A stretch of 64,000 nt of DNA from JAAZAI01 sp050942875 (GTDB lineage: Bacteria > Verrucomicrobiota > Kiritimatiellia > RFP12 > UBA3636). Numbering within the stretch: the stretch's first letter is position 1; each line of letters starts with the position of its first letter. The DNA lies in contig JBMNOD010000003.1 of NCBI GenBank assembly GCA_050942875.1, positions 15,204-79,203 of the forward strand, given 5' to 3'. Under the pieces are notes generated by a model. The model was not told the origin of the DNA. It ran no database searches and was given only the letters and a program-made list of their open reading frames with translations. Positions 25,771-35,100 of this stretch are shown one piece after another. The position numbers were made by a program, and so were the translations under genes.

Positions 25771-28700
25771 TCAGGGGACCAGGATCATCCGGCCCCAGTA
25801 GGAGCGGTCGCCGGAGTTCCGGGCGCCGCCGTTCCACATGAGCTGCGCCGTGCGTCCGCTTCCGGTGTCGCTGTTGTCGATCCCGATGTCGAAGAGCAGC
25901 GTCTGCCCCGCCTTCGGGGCGATGTCCAGACTCCGCCACGGGATCGCGGCCTCGAGGTCGTAGCCGGAGCCGTCGACCTTCGGAACGACGGCCGTGCGAA
26001 TCGCAGGCTGCCTGGGGACGTTCGGCATGTAGAACTGGTTCGCCTCGCCCGCCCCGAGCAGGATCTGCCGATCGGTGAAGAGCATGGCGCCCCCCTGGTC
26101 GAGGTTTTCGGAGCCAATGAAAAGCTCGACGCAGTCGGCATTCCAGAGGTAGGAGGGAGACTGCCGGTTCATCATCGGCGTCTTGTCGGAAACCGAGACG
26201 AGGACGTAGAGGTTGTCGTCGTCCCAGGCGGTCTTGAACGACGCTTCGAGCCCGTTGGCGTCGCGCCCGGACACCAGGCGCTCCGAGCCGATGCGCACCG
26301 GCGGACGGAGCGGGTAGCCGTCCTGCTTGCCATCGACGGCCATCGCGGCGACAGGACGCCCGGCCGTGACTTTCCCGACGAACTTTCCGGCGGTCTGGCG
26401 GTAGCGCGGGTCGTCGAATGCAAAGGGCTCCGCGCCGTCGAGCCAGACGTCGTAAACGACGTCGTGGGACTTCCGCATCTCGGCGAGCATGTCCTTGTAC
26501 GGCCGATCGGCCACATTGAAAAGCCCGGTGTTGCCGCGTTCGCCGTTGAGCCCCTCGAAGAAACGGCCCGTGGCGGACTGGTCGAGCAGCAGGAACCATT
26601 CGACGCCGACCAGGAAGCCGAGGGAGGCGCCTTGCTCCACATAGTTGCGGTAGGCGAGGCCGCGCTCCCGCTGCGTGGCGAGATCGTGGCCGGAAGGCCC
26701 GCAGTTCGATTCCTGGGTGGACGTGAAGTAGAACTCGCTCCAGAACTGCGGTTTCCTGCCGGACCAGTTGTAGAGACGCGCGACGAAGGCCTTGTCGATG
26801 GCGGAGGCGTAGTAGTTGATGCTGATGATGTCGTTGTACTTGCCCGCGATCCGGCAGAGCGGCTCGGCGTTGGCGGTTCCGGGCTGCCAGCGGTTGCCGA
26901 GGAGCATGTGGTTCGGATCGTGCTTGCGGAACGTATCGTGGATCACCTTGAAGTACGCCTCCAGGAACACCTCGTTGTAGGCCTGCATGTCGGCAAAGGC
27001 CTCCTTCGTGTTGAGCGGGAGACCGCGATCCTCGAGCTCGTCGAACGACTTGGCGTCCAACGCCCACGCCTTGTTGAAGGCGGCGATGTCGCCGTATTTC
27101 CCCTCCAGTTGGCGCACGAGCTCGCGCTTGGCGGCCCAGGACTTGTCGAGAGCGGGAATCCCGCGGGGAATGTCCTCGAAGCCCTGCTCGTTGGCAAGGA
27201 AATAGCCGATCAGGAGGGGATCGCCGGCATTCTCGGCGACGCCTCTCGAAAACGCCTTGTCGATGGTCGGCGCCGTCGCGGGGTCGAACGGATCGAAGAC
27301 GCCGCGGACGCCCTTGACGATCTTCACGTCGCCATAGTGAAGGCTGGCAACGCGCGGGAAGGCGCGTTCGGCGTAGACTTCCTTCATTTCCGCGCTGACG
27401 CCGGTAAAGGCGCCGATCGAGTTGAACCCGACGGCCCGGGAACGGGCGACATGCCGCTTCGCCATGGCGACGGGGTCGTAGGCGTCGTACTTGCGGATGA
27501 GGTTTGCGGTGTAGAACGACACCGCGCGGGTGCTCCACCAGCCCCGGGAAGAAAAATCCTTCCAGGCGACGCCCCATTTCTCGTCATGGGGCGGAAGCCA
27601 CGCATAGGCGTCGTGCCGGCCTTCGACGTTCGTGTAGTCGTCGCCGCCGGAGAAGCCGCAGACGCCCAGATGGAAGAAGGCGTCGCCGGCGGGATCGACC
27701 AGCACCCACAGATCCCTGCCGTCCCCGCCCTTGTCCTCCACATGGAAGAAGCCGGTCTTCTTCAATCCAAGCCGCTCGCCGGATCCGGCGAGGCCGCCGA
27801 ACGCGTTGAGCGACCGCGGCTCGCGGAACGAAGCGTAGTAGGCTTCGTCGGCGGCGACGTCGGCCTTCAGCTCCGCCTCGTCCTTGATCTTGCCGGGGAA
27901 GTCCCGCGGCACCTGGCCGAACCGATCAAGCAGCGTGGCGACGGAGAACTGCGAGGCATCGAGGGAGAATCCCACCGAATAGGTTTTCACGCCGGGGTTG
28001 AACGGGGCGAGGTTGCGCACATAGAAGATGTTCCAGCCCCATTCGCGGTTGTCCTGGACTTCAAGATAGGTGTTCGCCGGGTACTGGAAGGCAAGCGTGG
28101 ACTTGTTGACATCGGTGACGGACAGTTTTCGCGAATGTCCTTGATACAGCTTCCCGCCGGGAACCTTCGCGGGAGGAAAGGGCCCGGATTTCTCGCCGGC
28201 GTCCCAGGCCCCGCCGTCCTTGTAGTTGAACGGAATGAACATCTCGTTGTGGAAGCTCTTGAGACCCGACGGCACGACGTCGAAAGCCCAGGTGAATTCG
28301 CCGTCTTGAAGACGGGCCGTGACCTCGCCGCCGTTCTTGTACTTGAGCTTCGCGGCGCCGTCCGCCAGACGCGTCTCGACAGGCTTGCAATTGTCGCCGG
28401 CGGAACCCAGGTTCAAAACCGGATACGATATCTTGAACGACCCCATCGAACCGGCGCCGATCGAAAGGCCGTCGCCCGTGAGCTTCGGGGAAAGCGTCGG
28501 CCTGGGCGAGGCCGGGCGACCGGACGAACCGCCGCTGGAGCCGCCGCCCTGCTTCGCGAAAAAAGCGGCGTTGGCAGCCGAGGCGGCGGCGGCGAGGCAG
28601 GTGGCGTCGGCTCCAAACGCCACGGACACCACCTTTTTGTCCCGGTTGAACGGGATGGTGGAGGACAGCAAGTAAATCGGCCAGTTCCAGGCGCGGAGAT

Positions 28701-29232
28701 CCTGCAGCTCCGTCCAGGCGAAGCTCTCCGGCATGAGAATGGCGAACGTGTCGCGCCCGTCGGCCGAGACCATGGAGAAATCCCCCGCGTTCCCCTGGTA
28801 GAGCTTCGGGCCGGCATGCTCCTTCGGGAAAACCCCGGACTTGTCCTTCACCGCCCACTTCGCACCGCGCTCCCCCAGCGCCATCGGCATCTGCAAATCG
28901 AATTTGTAGTCCTTGATGCCGCCGGGAACGGTCGTGAACCAGAAACTGACGACCCCCGGCTTAAGCTGCTCCAGCTTGGCGACGCCGCCATTCTTGTAGT
29001 GGAGCGTGGCTGTTTTTGCCGTGAACTCCACCGACTCGGGCTTGGCGCCGTTGACGGCCGGATAGACCAGCGTCAGATTCCCCAGCGAACCGGCGGCGAT
29101 GACGACGCCGTCCTTGGCGCATTTCGCTTCCGGAGCCGGGCTCCGCCCCGTTTCCGCGGCGGAGACGCATGTTGCGCCTACGCCCCAGCTTGCGATTGCG
29201 GCGGCGAGTGTGTTGAACAGTTTGGATTTCAT
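25771..29232 (-). CDS. Large secreted agarase-like glycoside hydrolase with C-terminal CBM9-like domain
   Basis: A 1,153-residue secreted protein. It has a signal peptide (1 to about 25), two related beta-sandwich domains (about 40-220 and 250-445, each with GS.G...YP near the start and LHYKNGG or LKYKNGG later) joined by a GGGSSGGSSG linker, then a TIM-barrel domain (about 480-900) with FHLGVCGFSGGDDYTNVEGR, and finally a CBM9/DOMON-like domain (about 960-1153; NADCVELFIGSENLD). Candidate catalytic glutamates are E682 (FLANEQG, acid/base) and E833 (FWSEFYF, nucleophile). The barrel reads most like GH50/GH86-type beta-agarases or related clan GH-A enzymes, so a marine or algal galactan is one possible target. 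Substrate and exact family are uncertain. Confidence 0.75.
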   Translation of the reverse strand: MKSKLFNTLAAAIASWGVGATCVSAAETGRSPAPEAKCAKDGVVIAAGSLGNLTLVYPAVNGAKPESVEFTAKTATLHYKNGGVAKLEQLKPGVVSFWFTTVPGGIKDYKFDLQMPMALGERGAKWAVKDKSGVFPKEHAGPKLYQGNAGDFSMVSADGRDTFAILMPESFAWTELQDLRAWNWPIYLLSSTIPFNRDKKVVSVAFGADATCLAAAASAANAAFFAKQGGGSSGGSSGRPASPRPTLSPKLTGDGLSIGAGSMGSFKISYPVLNLGSAGDNCKPVETRLADGAAKLKYKNGGEVTARLQDGEFTWAFDVVPSGLKSFHNEMFIPFNYKDGGAWDAGEKSGPFPPAKVPGGKLYQGHSRKLSVTDVNKSTLAFQYPANTYLEVQDNREWGWNIFYVRNLAPFNPGVKTYSVGFSLDASQFSVATLLDRFGQVPRDFPGKIKDEAELKADVAADEAYYASFREPRSLNAFGGLAGSGERLGLKKTGFFHVEDKGGDGRDLWVLVDPAGDAFFHLGVCGFSGGDDYTNVEGRHDAYAWLPPHDEKWGVAWKDFSSRGWWSTRAVSFYTANLIRKYDAYDPVAMAKRHVARSRAVGFNSIGAFTGVSAEMKEVYAERAFPRVASLHYGDVKIVKGVRGVFDPFDPATAPTIDKAFSRGVAENAGDPLLIGYFLANEQGFEDIPRGIPALDKSWAAKRELVRQLEGKYGDIAAFNKAWALDAKSFDELEDRGLPLNTKEAFADMQAYNEVFLEAYFKVIHDTFRKHDPNHMLLGNRWQPGTANAEPLCRIAGKYNDIISINYYASAIDKAFVARLYNWSGRKPQFWSEFYFTSTQESNCGPSGHDLATQRERGLAYRNYVEQGASLGFLVGVEWFLLLDQSATGRFFEGLNGERGNTGLFNVADRPYKDMLAEMRKSHDVVYDVWLDGAEPFAFDDPRYRQTAGKFVGKVTAGRPVAAMAVDGKQDGYPLRPPVRIGSERLVSGRDANGLEASFKTAWDDDNLYVLVSVSDKTPMMNRQSPSYLWNADCVELFIGSENLDQGGAMLFTDRQILLGAGEANQFYMPNVPRQPAIRTAVVPKVDGSGYDLEAAIPWRSLDIAPKAGQTLLFDIGIDNSDTGSGRTAQLMWNGGARNSGDRSYWGRMILVP

Positions 29233-29532
29233 CTTGTTGATTCCTTGCTTCTTGCCTTGACTCCGGCAATGCGAAACGCTCCTTGAATTTTGCGGCGATT
29301 TCCGACAATTAAATAATTGGGAACAGTTTCTTACATTTCCGCGCCTGTGTCAAGTTGCAAATGATCGGGGGTGGTTCAACATCGACGCCACACCCAAAGG
29401 GGTCGGGATCCAAGGTTCAGGCTACACCTGTTTTTGGGGTGCCCCAAAAACACTGCCGCTTGCTTTGCTCGCTCCCTTTGTGCCATAATGGGTGGATTTC
29501 ACTTCAAACGAAGAAAACAAGAAGGAAAAAGA
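29233..29532. other. Divergent intergenic region with palindromic repeat
   Basis: 300 bases between the hydrolase and the dehydrogenase, transcribed away from each other. It contains an AT-rich stretch (about 29305-29325), a TTGACA-like hexamer on the minus strand (29347-29352 read on plus as TGTCAA) without a convincing -10, and a hairpin repeat at 29429-29452. AAGGA lies upstream of the ATG at 29533. Confidence 0.5.
29429..29452. repeat. Palindromic repeat TGTTTTTGGGG-TG-CCCCAAAAACA
   Basis: A perfect 11-bp stem with a two-base loop, the same family as 15002-15025 and 56261-56282. It stands between divergent genes about 80 bases before the dehydrogenase start, so it would lie in or before that gene's leader. 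Confidence 0.85.
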
Positions 29533-30534
29533 ATGAAGGCGGTTGCACTGATTTGCAGCGAAACGATGGCGTTTTCCCTTGAGCAGGTGATCCTGCCCGA
29601 TTTGCAAGACGGGGACATCCTGGTCAAGACGGCCTGGTCCGGCGTGAGCATCGGCACGGAGTTCGCCCTGATCCGCAACAAGATCTCCTGGGGCCCGTTT
29701 CCCATCGCCACGGGGTACATGGCCACGGGCGTTGTCGAAGCGCTCGGGAATGGCGTCGTGGACGTCAAGGCCGGCGACCGCGTCTTCGTGCGCGGCAACC
29801 GCAAGATGACATTGCTCGACGGCACGCCCGTCAGCCCGGTTTCCGGCACGCATTGCTCCCGCATTGTCACGCATACCGGCGGCACCCACGGAGCGGGCAT
29901 CCTGCCGGAGGGGCTGTCGCTGGAGACGGCCAGCATGTTCGTCATGCCGGCGGTCGGCTACAACGGCGTCGACATGTCCAACCCACGCATGGGAGAAAAC
30001 GTGGTCGTGTTTGGATGTGGCCAGATCGGCCTGGGGGTCGTTTCCGCGTCGTCGTTGCGGGGCTGCCGTGTCATAGCCGTCGACGTCGCCGACTCTGCCC
30101 TTGAAATGGCGAAGACATTCGGCGCCGACGCGACGATCAACTCCGCCACGCAACCTGTGGGCGAGGCGTTGGCGGCAATCTGCCCGAACGGCGCCGACGT
30201 CGTGTTCGAATGCACGGGCATCCCCGCCTTGGTCGACCAGGCCATGTCATTGTGCCGGGTCGATGGCAAATTCGTCTGGCAGGGGAACTATGGAGCCAAA
30301 CCGATGCCTTTTTCATTCCTCACGGCCCACAACCGCCGTCTCCAGACCTTCTTCCCGTGCGACGACGGATGCCTGCCCTGTCGGCATGCCGTCCTCAAGC
30401 AAATGGCGCGCGGCGTCTTGCCTTGGGAAAAGACCATCACCCACCGTGTCGATGCCCAGGACGCACCGGCGCTGTTTGAACGAATCAACTCGGGTGGAAA
30501 AGGCATTTCAGGCGCGACGATCAAATGGGCGTAG
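29533..30534 (+). CDS. MDR-family dehydrogenase lacking catalytic zinc ligands
   Basis: A 333-residue medium-chain dehydrogenase/reductase, probably NAD(P)H-dependent. The Rossmann motif is VVVFGCGQIGLGVV, followed by an acidic strand end (VIAVDVADS) that favours NAD. The usual catalytic-zinc cysteine is replaced in WSGVSIGTEF, and the GHE motif reads ATGYMATG, so the enzyme probably works without catalytic zinc, like the BchC-type and related sugar or polyol dehydrogenases with an SG.S.GTE motif. The start is the ATG at 29533, with AAGGA about eight bases upstream. It is divergent from the glycoside hydrolase and may act on released sugars; that link is only positional. Confidence 0.82.
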   Translation: MKAVALICSETMAFSLEQVILPDLQDGDILVKTAWSGVSIGTEFALIRNKISWGPFPIATGYMATGVVEALGNGVVDVKAGDRVFVRGNRKMTLLDGTPVSPVSGTHCSRIVTHTGGTHGAGILPEGLSLETASMFVMPAVGYNGVDMSNPRMGENVVVFGCGQIGLGVVSASSLRGCRVIAVDVADSALEMAKTFGADATINSATQPVGEALAAICPNGADVVFECTGIPALVDQAMSLCRVDGKFVWQGNYGAKPMPFSFLTAHNRRLQTFFPCDDGCLPCRHAVLKQMARGVLPWEKTITHRVDAQDAPALFERINSGGKGISGATIKWA

Positions 30535-30858
30535 CCCCTTTCCGTTTTCCACGCTTGCCGACATTTTCTACGAGGGCTTGCCCCCGTGGTGAACGGCGGC
30601 GCCCCGAATCGGCCAAGTCTCCGTTGAGAAGGATTTCTCCCTCCTCAATTCTCGCTCCGCCTCACGGCGCCACGAACCGCTGTCTTCCGCACCACCTTCG
30701 CCACGACGTCAACCTCGTCAACCGTCAACCTCGTCAACCGTCAACCTCGTCCCCATGCCGCCCTCCGCCGCCACCACGCCCGCACAGGCAATATCGCGAA
30801 TTTTCCTCAAGTCATTATGCGTTTGGGGGGACAGCCCCCAAAAAAACCTTGCAGGCTG
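30535..30858. other. Intergenic region with minisatellite and hairpin
   Basis: No gene is apparent. It holds the 16-bp tandem GTCAACCTCGTCAACC (two full copies and a partial, 30708-30751) and a TTTGGGGG/CCCCCAAA hairpin (30822-30842). The sequence leading into the tandem, CACCTTCGCCACGACGTCAA, recurs with one change at about 56345. Confidence 0.65.
30708..30751. repeat. Short tandem repeat, 16-bp unit GTCAACCTCGTCAACC
   Basis: Units at 30708-30723 and 30724-30739 and a partial third at 30740-30751. A related element with nine-base CTCGTCAGC units and the same left flank lies at about 56345-56390. Confidence 0.85.
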
Positions 30859-31377
30859 TTATCTTACGGATTTCTGACAAGCGGGGTCTCGCAAATGCCC
30901 AAGAACAGCCTCGATCTGGTGCCGACTAAAGTTGAGGTCGCATTGGGGTTTCAGATCCCATACGCGAAGCGCTTCTTCGAAATCGCAGATTGCGCGATTA
31001 TGCTCAAACATAGAGTGATACGCCAACCCGCGCGAATACCAATAGCGAGGATCGTCAGGATTGTCTGCAATGGCCTCGGAAGAAAGTTGTTCGACTGTCA
31101 AGGCATCCCGGCGAGAAATCGCTAGAAGCTCACTGACGACAGCGAGTCGGATTGTATTGTCGCTCTTTGCATATGGAAGCAATAGCGAACAGACTAAACG
31201 TCGCCACGAACTCGAATCGACCCTTCTTGCCATGTCAAGCTGCATCCAGAGACCTGTTCGGGTAAAACACAGCCACAGAAAAACCAGTACAAAGCTGCAA
31301 AGCACGCTCATCGACAGTGTTTTTGCGCGTCGATGCACGCGACAAGCCCGAAAAGGTTTGGCTTCTACTTTGTTCAT
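30859..31377 (-). CDS. Small TPR-like membrane protein
   Basis: A 172-residue protein of unknown role. One hydrophobic segment (about 22-40; SMSVLCSFVLVFLWLCF) anchors it, and a C-terminal part reads as TPR helices (SSEAIADNPDDPRYWYSRGL, then HSMFEHNRAICDFEEALRV). The start at 31377 has AGGAGA nine bases upstream; the frame extending further carries repeat sequence. Base use is less GC-rich than the flanking genes. It stands alone between repeat-rich regions. The TPR part suggests a scaffold function in or just outside the membrane. Confidence 0.6.
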   Translation of the reverse strand: MNKVEAKPFRACRVHRRAKTLSMSVLCSFVLVFLWLCFTRTGLWMQLDMARRVDSSSWRRLVCSLLLPYAKSDNTIRLAVVSELLAISRRDALTVEQLSSEAIADNPDDPRYWYSRGLAYHSMFEHNRAICDFEEALRVWDLKPQCDLNFSRHQIEAVLGHLRDPACQKSVR

Positions 31378-32197
31378 GGGAGTATTTCTCCTATTGTGTT
31401 TTGACCTGCCCGCCAGCCAGCAGCCAGTGCAACGCGCAGCCTGCCGGCTGGTAGGCAGGCGCACGCTCCTTCGTATGAAGTGCCTCCATTATGGCACGGA
31501 AGGGCGGGCGAAGCAAACGCAAAGCGCTGCAAGCAGGCACCCCGGCGCGGTATGTCTCAGTCCCCACTCCGCCACGCGGCCATAATCTCGAAGAAAATCT
31601 TCGAGATTACAGCCGCCCAACGTCCCGGCGGCGGGTTCGCCCATCGTGGGCCGTGTCGCTGGGGACCGCGGTCTCCGCGGGCAAATGGGCAAAAGGGGCA
31701 CGGGTTTTCCAACCCGTGGACGAACACGGACAGGAATGTCCGTGCCCCTGTCCGAGGCGTCCCGCGCTGGGGCGCGGGTGAGCGGCGGCTCGCCGGGACG
31801 GCGTCGCCCCACCTTCTCGCGTCCCGTCGACTTCGACGGGAGTCGACCCGACTCGACAGGAATCGACGGGAATCATTTTCGACTTCGGTCGATTCAGGTC
31901 GATTCAAGTCGACAACGTTTTGCGACAAAGATCGCGACAAAGCTGCCTTGGCTGGTCGACAACGTTTTGCGACTGACCTCGACTGACACCGACGCCCACC
32001 GACTTCCATCAATGGAGAAGTCGCCGCTTGTCGATTCCAGTCGATATTGACAGGAGTCGTCCAGTCGACGGAAGTCGATGTCAGTCGCAAAAACCTTCAC
32101 TAGCCGCTAGCCGCTTCCCTCGACAAAGTTCGCGACAACGCTCGCGACAAAGCTGCCCTCCAGCAGACTTTGGACCTTGGACTTTGGACCTTGGACC
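31378..32197. other. 820-base intergenic repeat region
   Basis: No gene is apparent. It carries a reverse copy of the GGGGCGACGCCGTCCCGGCG element (31783-31810; forward copies at about 56550, 56612 and 63493), a periodic TCGA tract (31827-31912), and three clusters of CGACAAAG or CGACAACG motifs (31910-31945, 31955-31972, 32120-32155). It ends with TAGCCGC heptamers (32101-32115). The last two types make up the coding minisatellite of the first glycosyltransferase. Confidence 0.7.
31827..31912. repeat. TCGA tract with ten-base period
   Basis: TCGA tetramers begin at 31827, 31833, 31843, 31853, 31863, 31879, 31889, 31899 and 31909. Within each of the two runs the spacing is exactly ten bases. 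The surrounding bases vary, so this is a periodic pattern and not a simple tandem repeat. Confidence 0.75.
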
Positions 32198-35100
32198 TTA
32201 GCACTCCCTTCGCTTTCGTCCGAAAGCGAAGAGGAGCGCGATCCAGAGCACCGGCACGGCGACGACCGCGGCCACCGCCGTCTGGAGCGTCTCGCCGACA
32301 AGGCCGAGGCGCGACGCCAGGCTCCGGCGAACGCCAAGCTCGATCGCCATGCCGCCGCCAAGCTGGGTTTGCAGGGCGCGGGTGAAGCGCATCGCGCACC
32401 CGTGCTCCGGCATCGTCACCGCAATGGCCGCCGGGGTCTCGTCCGCGGCGGCCTGCTGGCCGACGATCTTCGCGGAAACCATCTGCAAGGCCTGGCGGTC
32501 GCGGGCGCTGAGCCGCTCCTCGACCTGCTGCGCGAACTCGCGGCTGAAGTTGCCGCCGTTGAGCGGCACGGCCTGGCGCTGCTGCGCGCCGGGGTCGGCG
32601 TCGAAGATGTTGTTGTACGTGCGCAGCGCCCCGCGGCGGTTGATGAAGCCGATGTTCGCATTCTGCACGGCGACGCTCTCGAACTGCACGCGCGCGTCTT
32701 CGTTCATGCTCGCGTCCGCCTGCGAAAGCGCGATCACCTGCTTGAGCTCGCGCTGCGCCCGGCCGCGCTGCCCCTCGTCGAGCATCTGCCCGACTTGCTG
32801 GAGGCTCACCTTCGCCTTCGTGAGCTGCCCGCTGCTGCGCGCCTGGTTGCGCGACTGGTACAGGGTCGAATCGAACATCCAGCCGCCGTCGGCGCGCGCG
32901 CCGGGCTTGGGCGCGAGGTCGAAGTCCTCGTTGCGCAGCGTGTAGCGCCAGCCCTCGGGCGCAAAGAGCGTCCAGTCGATGTTGCGCAGCGGCAAGTCGG
33001 GGAAGCGCGGAGCCTCCAGCGTCAGGCGGCCGCCGAACGACGTCGCCGGACGGAACGCCCAGACGAAGGAGACGGACGCCACGTCGCCCTCGGGCACGCT
33101 GTCGAGCGGGATGCACAGCGCCTCGCCGCCGGCCTCCTTCGAGACCGTGACGGGGCGTCCGTTCACCTGCGCCGTCCAGAGATCGCCCTCGGGGCCGGGG
33201 AGCGTGAAGCGCAGGAAGCGCAGCCGCCCCACCGAGAAGGTCAGATCCGTCTGGGTCAGGGCGCGGCCGCCGATGGAGAGCACGGTGGTCTGCTCCATGC
33301 GCTCGACCGTGGCGGGGAGCACCTCGGCCGCGGCGTGGCGCGTGACCTTCAGCGCCACCGCCGCATCCGGGTCGAGCACCTTCCAGCACTTCAGGGCGCC
33401 GGAAAGGTCGCCGGCGCCAAAGATGTCGGGAATCGTGCGCGCGTCCTCGGGGCGCATCGTCGTCGGCGAAAATTCCGCATCCACCTTGATGCGGACGTCG
33501 CCGGAGACGACCATCCAGCCGGTCTGCCGCGCGGCGGCCACGACGCGCAGGGGCTTGACCTCGACGGCCTGCGTCGAATCATAGGGCTCCTGGTAGAAGC
33601 ACGTGGCGGCGTACTCGCCGTCCACCTTGCCCTGAAGCTCGATCAGCCACGCCTGGGCGCCGTCCGCCGCCGGTTCGCCCTCCGGGGCGACGCGCGCGAT
33701 GTGGCGCCCGGAGACGGTCAGCGAGGCGCCCTTCGCCGGCACCACCACGCGGAACTGCTTCACGCCGGCGTTCTCGATCTTGCAGCGCAGATAGACGCGG
33801 TGCTGCAGCATGCCCTCGGCGATGGAGACGCCGTGCAGGACGTCGGGCTTCACGACGGGGTCGAGCACCTGGGTCTTGAGCACGGCGGACCAGTCCACGC
33901 GCAGGATGTCCAGCGCGACGGCGTGCTTCGCCGTCGCCTGGCCGTCGTCGCCGCGCGCCGCCACGACGCCGTCGTGGGCGTCGAGCGCGAGCTTCACGCC
34001 GCGCTCGGCCGTGACGGCGATCCGCCCGGTCTGGCGGATCGCGCCCTTGACCGCGATGCGCGGCACCGCGATCTCGGGATCGACGCCCTGGCGCTGCTTC
34101 GAGAGCACGACGTAGAGCGGGCACACGCCCTCGAGCGCGCCGCCGAACATCACCTCCACGCCGCCCCCGCCCTTGCGGCGGTCGTCCCAGCCGACCATCT
34201 TGTCGCCGGTGATCGTCTCGATGACGTAGTCCCCGGGCATCTCCAGGTTCACCGAGAAGACGCCGGCCTTGGCGACCGAGAGCTCGAGCTGGGCGCTGGC
34301 CGTGTAGCGTTCGTCGCCGACGGACATCGCGAGGTTGAGCGTCGAACGAAGCTCCGGCTTCACCATGTCGGCCGCGAGCGTGACGGCGACCTTCCGCGCC
34401 TCGTCGTAGCGGAACGCGCGGCGCACCGGCTCGCCGGCGCCGCCCGCCGCCCCCGCCCACGGCGGCTCGACCGCGCCGAAGTCCTCGTTGCGCATCACGC
34501 TGCACCCGGCGTGCTCGACGAGCGTCAGCAGCACCGCCTCGCTCGCGGCGACGCCCAGACGCCCGTTCTGGCGCTCGACATCGAGCGCCTCCGGCACCAC
34601 CACGGTGGACTCGTAGGGGAAGTTCTTCGCCACGGCGTTGCAGCGCACCGCCAGCGAAAAGCCGTCGGGCGTCGCCGGCTTGACCGCCGCCGTCAGGATT
34701 CGCGTGGCAGGGTCGAAACTCCAGTCGCCCGCGTCGCCCGCGACGTCCACGACGTGGAGCGTCTCCGGGATGCGGACGCGCACCTGCCGCACCACGCCCT
34801 GCAGGACGCGGTAGCGGAACACCGTCGTCACATCGACGACGCCCGAGCGAATGGCGGCGCACGTGGCGACGTCGGCGGACATGACGACCGCCTCCTTCTC
34901 CACGTCGCGCCGCTTCGGGGCGATCTTGATTTCGAGCGCGTCCTCGCCGGCGGCGAGATGGCCCGCAAACACCTGGGCGCCGTCGTCGCGAACCGTCATC
35001 GTCCCGCCGTAGAGCCGCGCCGGCGCGGCCTCCAGCTCGCCTTTCGGCATCGTCACGGTCGCGGCGGACGTCACGGCGCCAAAGGTCTTCGTCCTGAGGA

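Noticed and set aside
25498..29286. Open plus-strand frame of 1,262 codons opposite the glycoside hydrolase
   Set aside because: The minus strand carries recognisable domains and a signal peptide. The plus frame is a codon-bias shadow.
29347..29352. Promoter of the glycoside hydrolase at a TTGACA hexamer on the minus strand
   Set aside because: No acceptable -10 hexamer at 16-18 bases.
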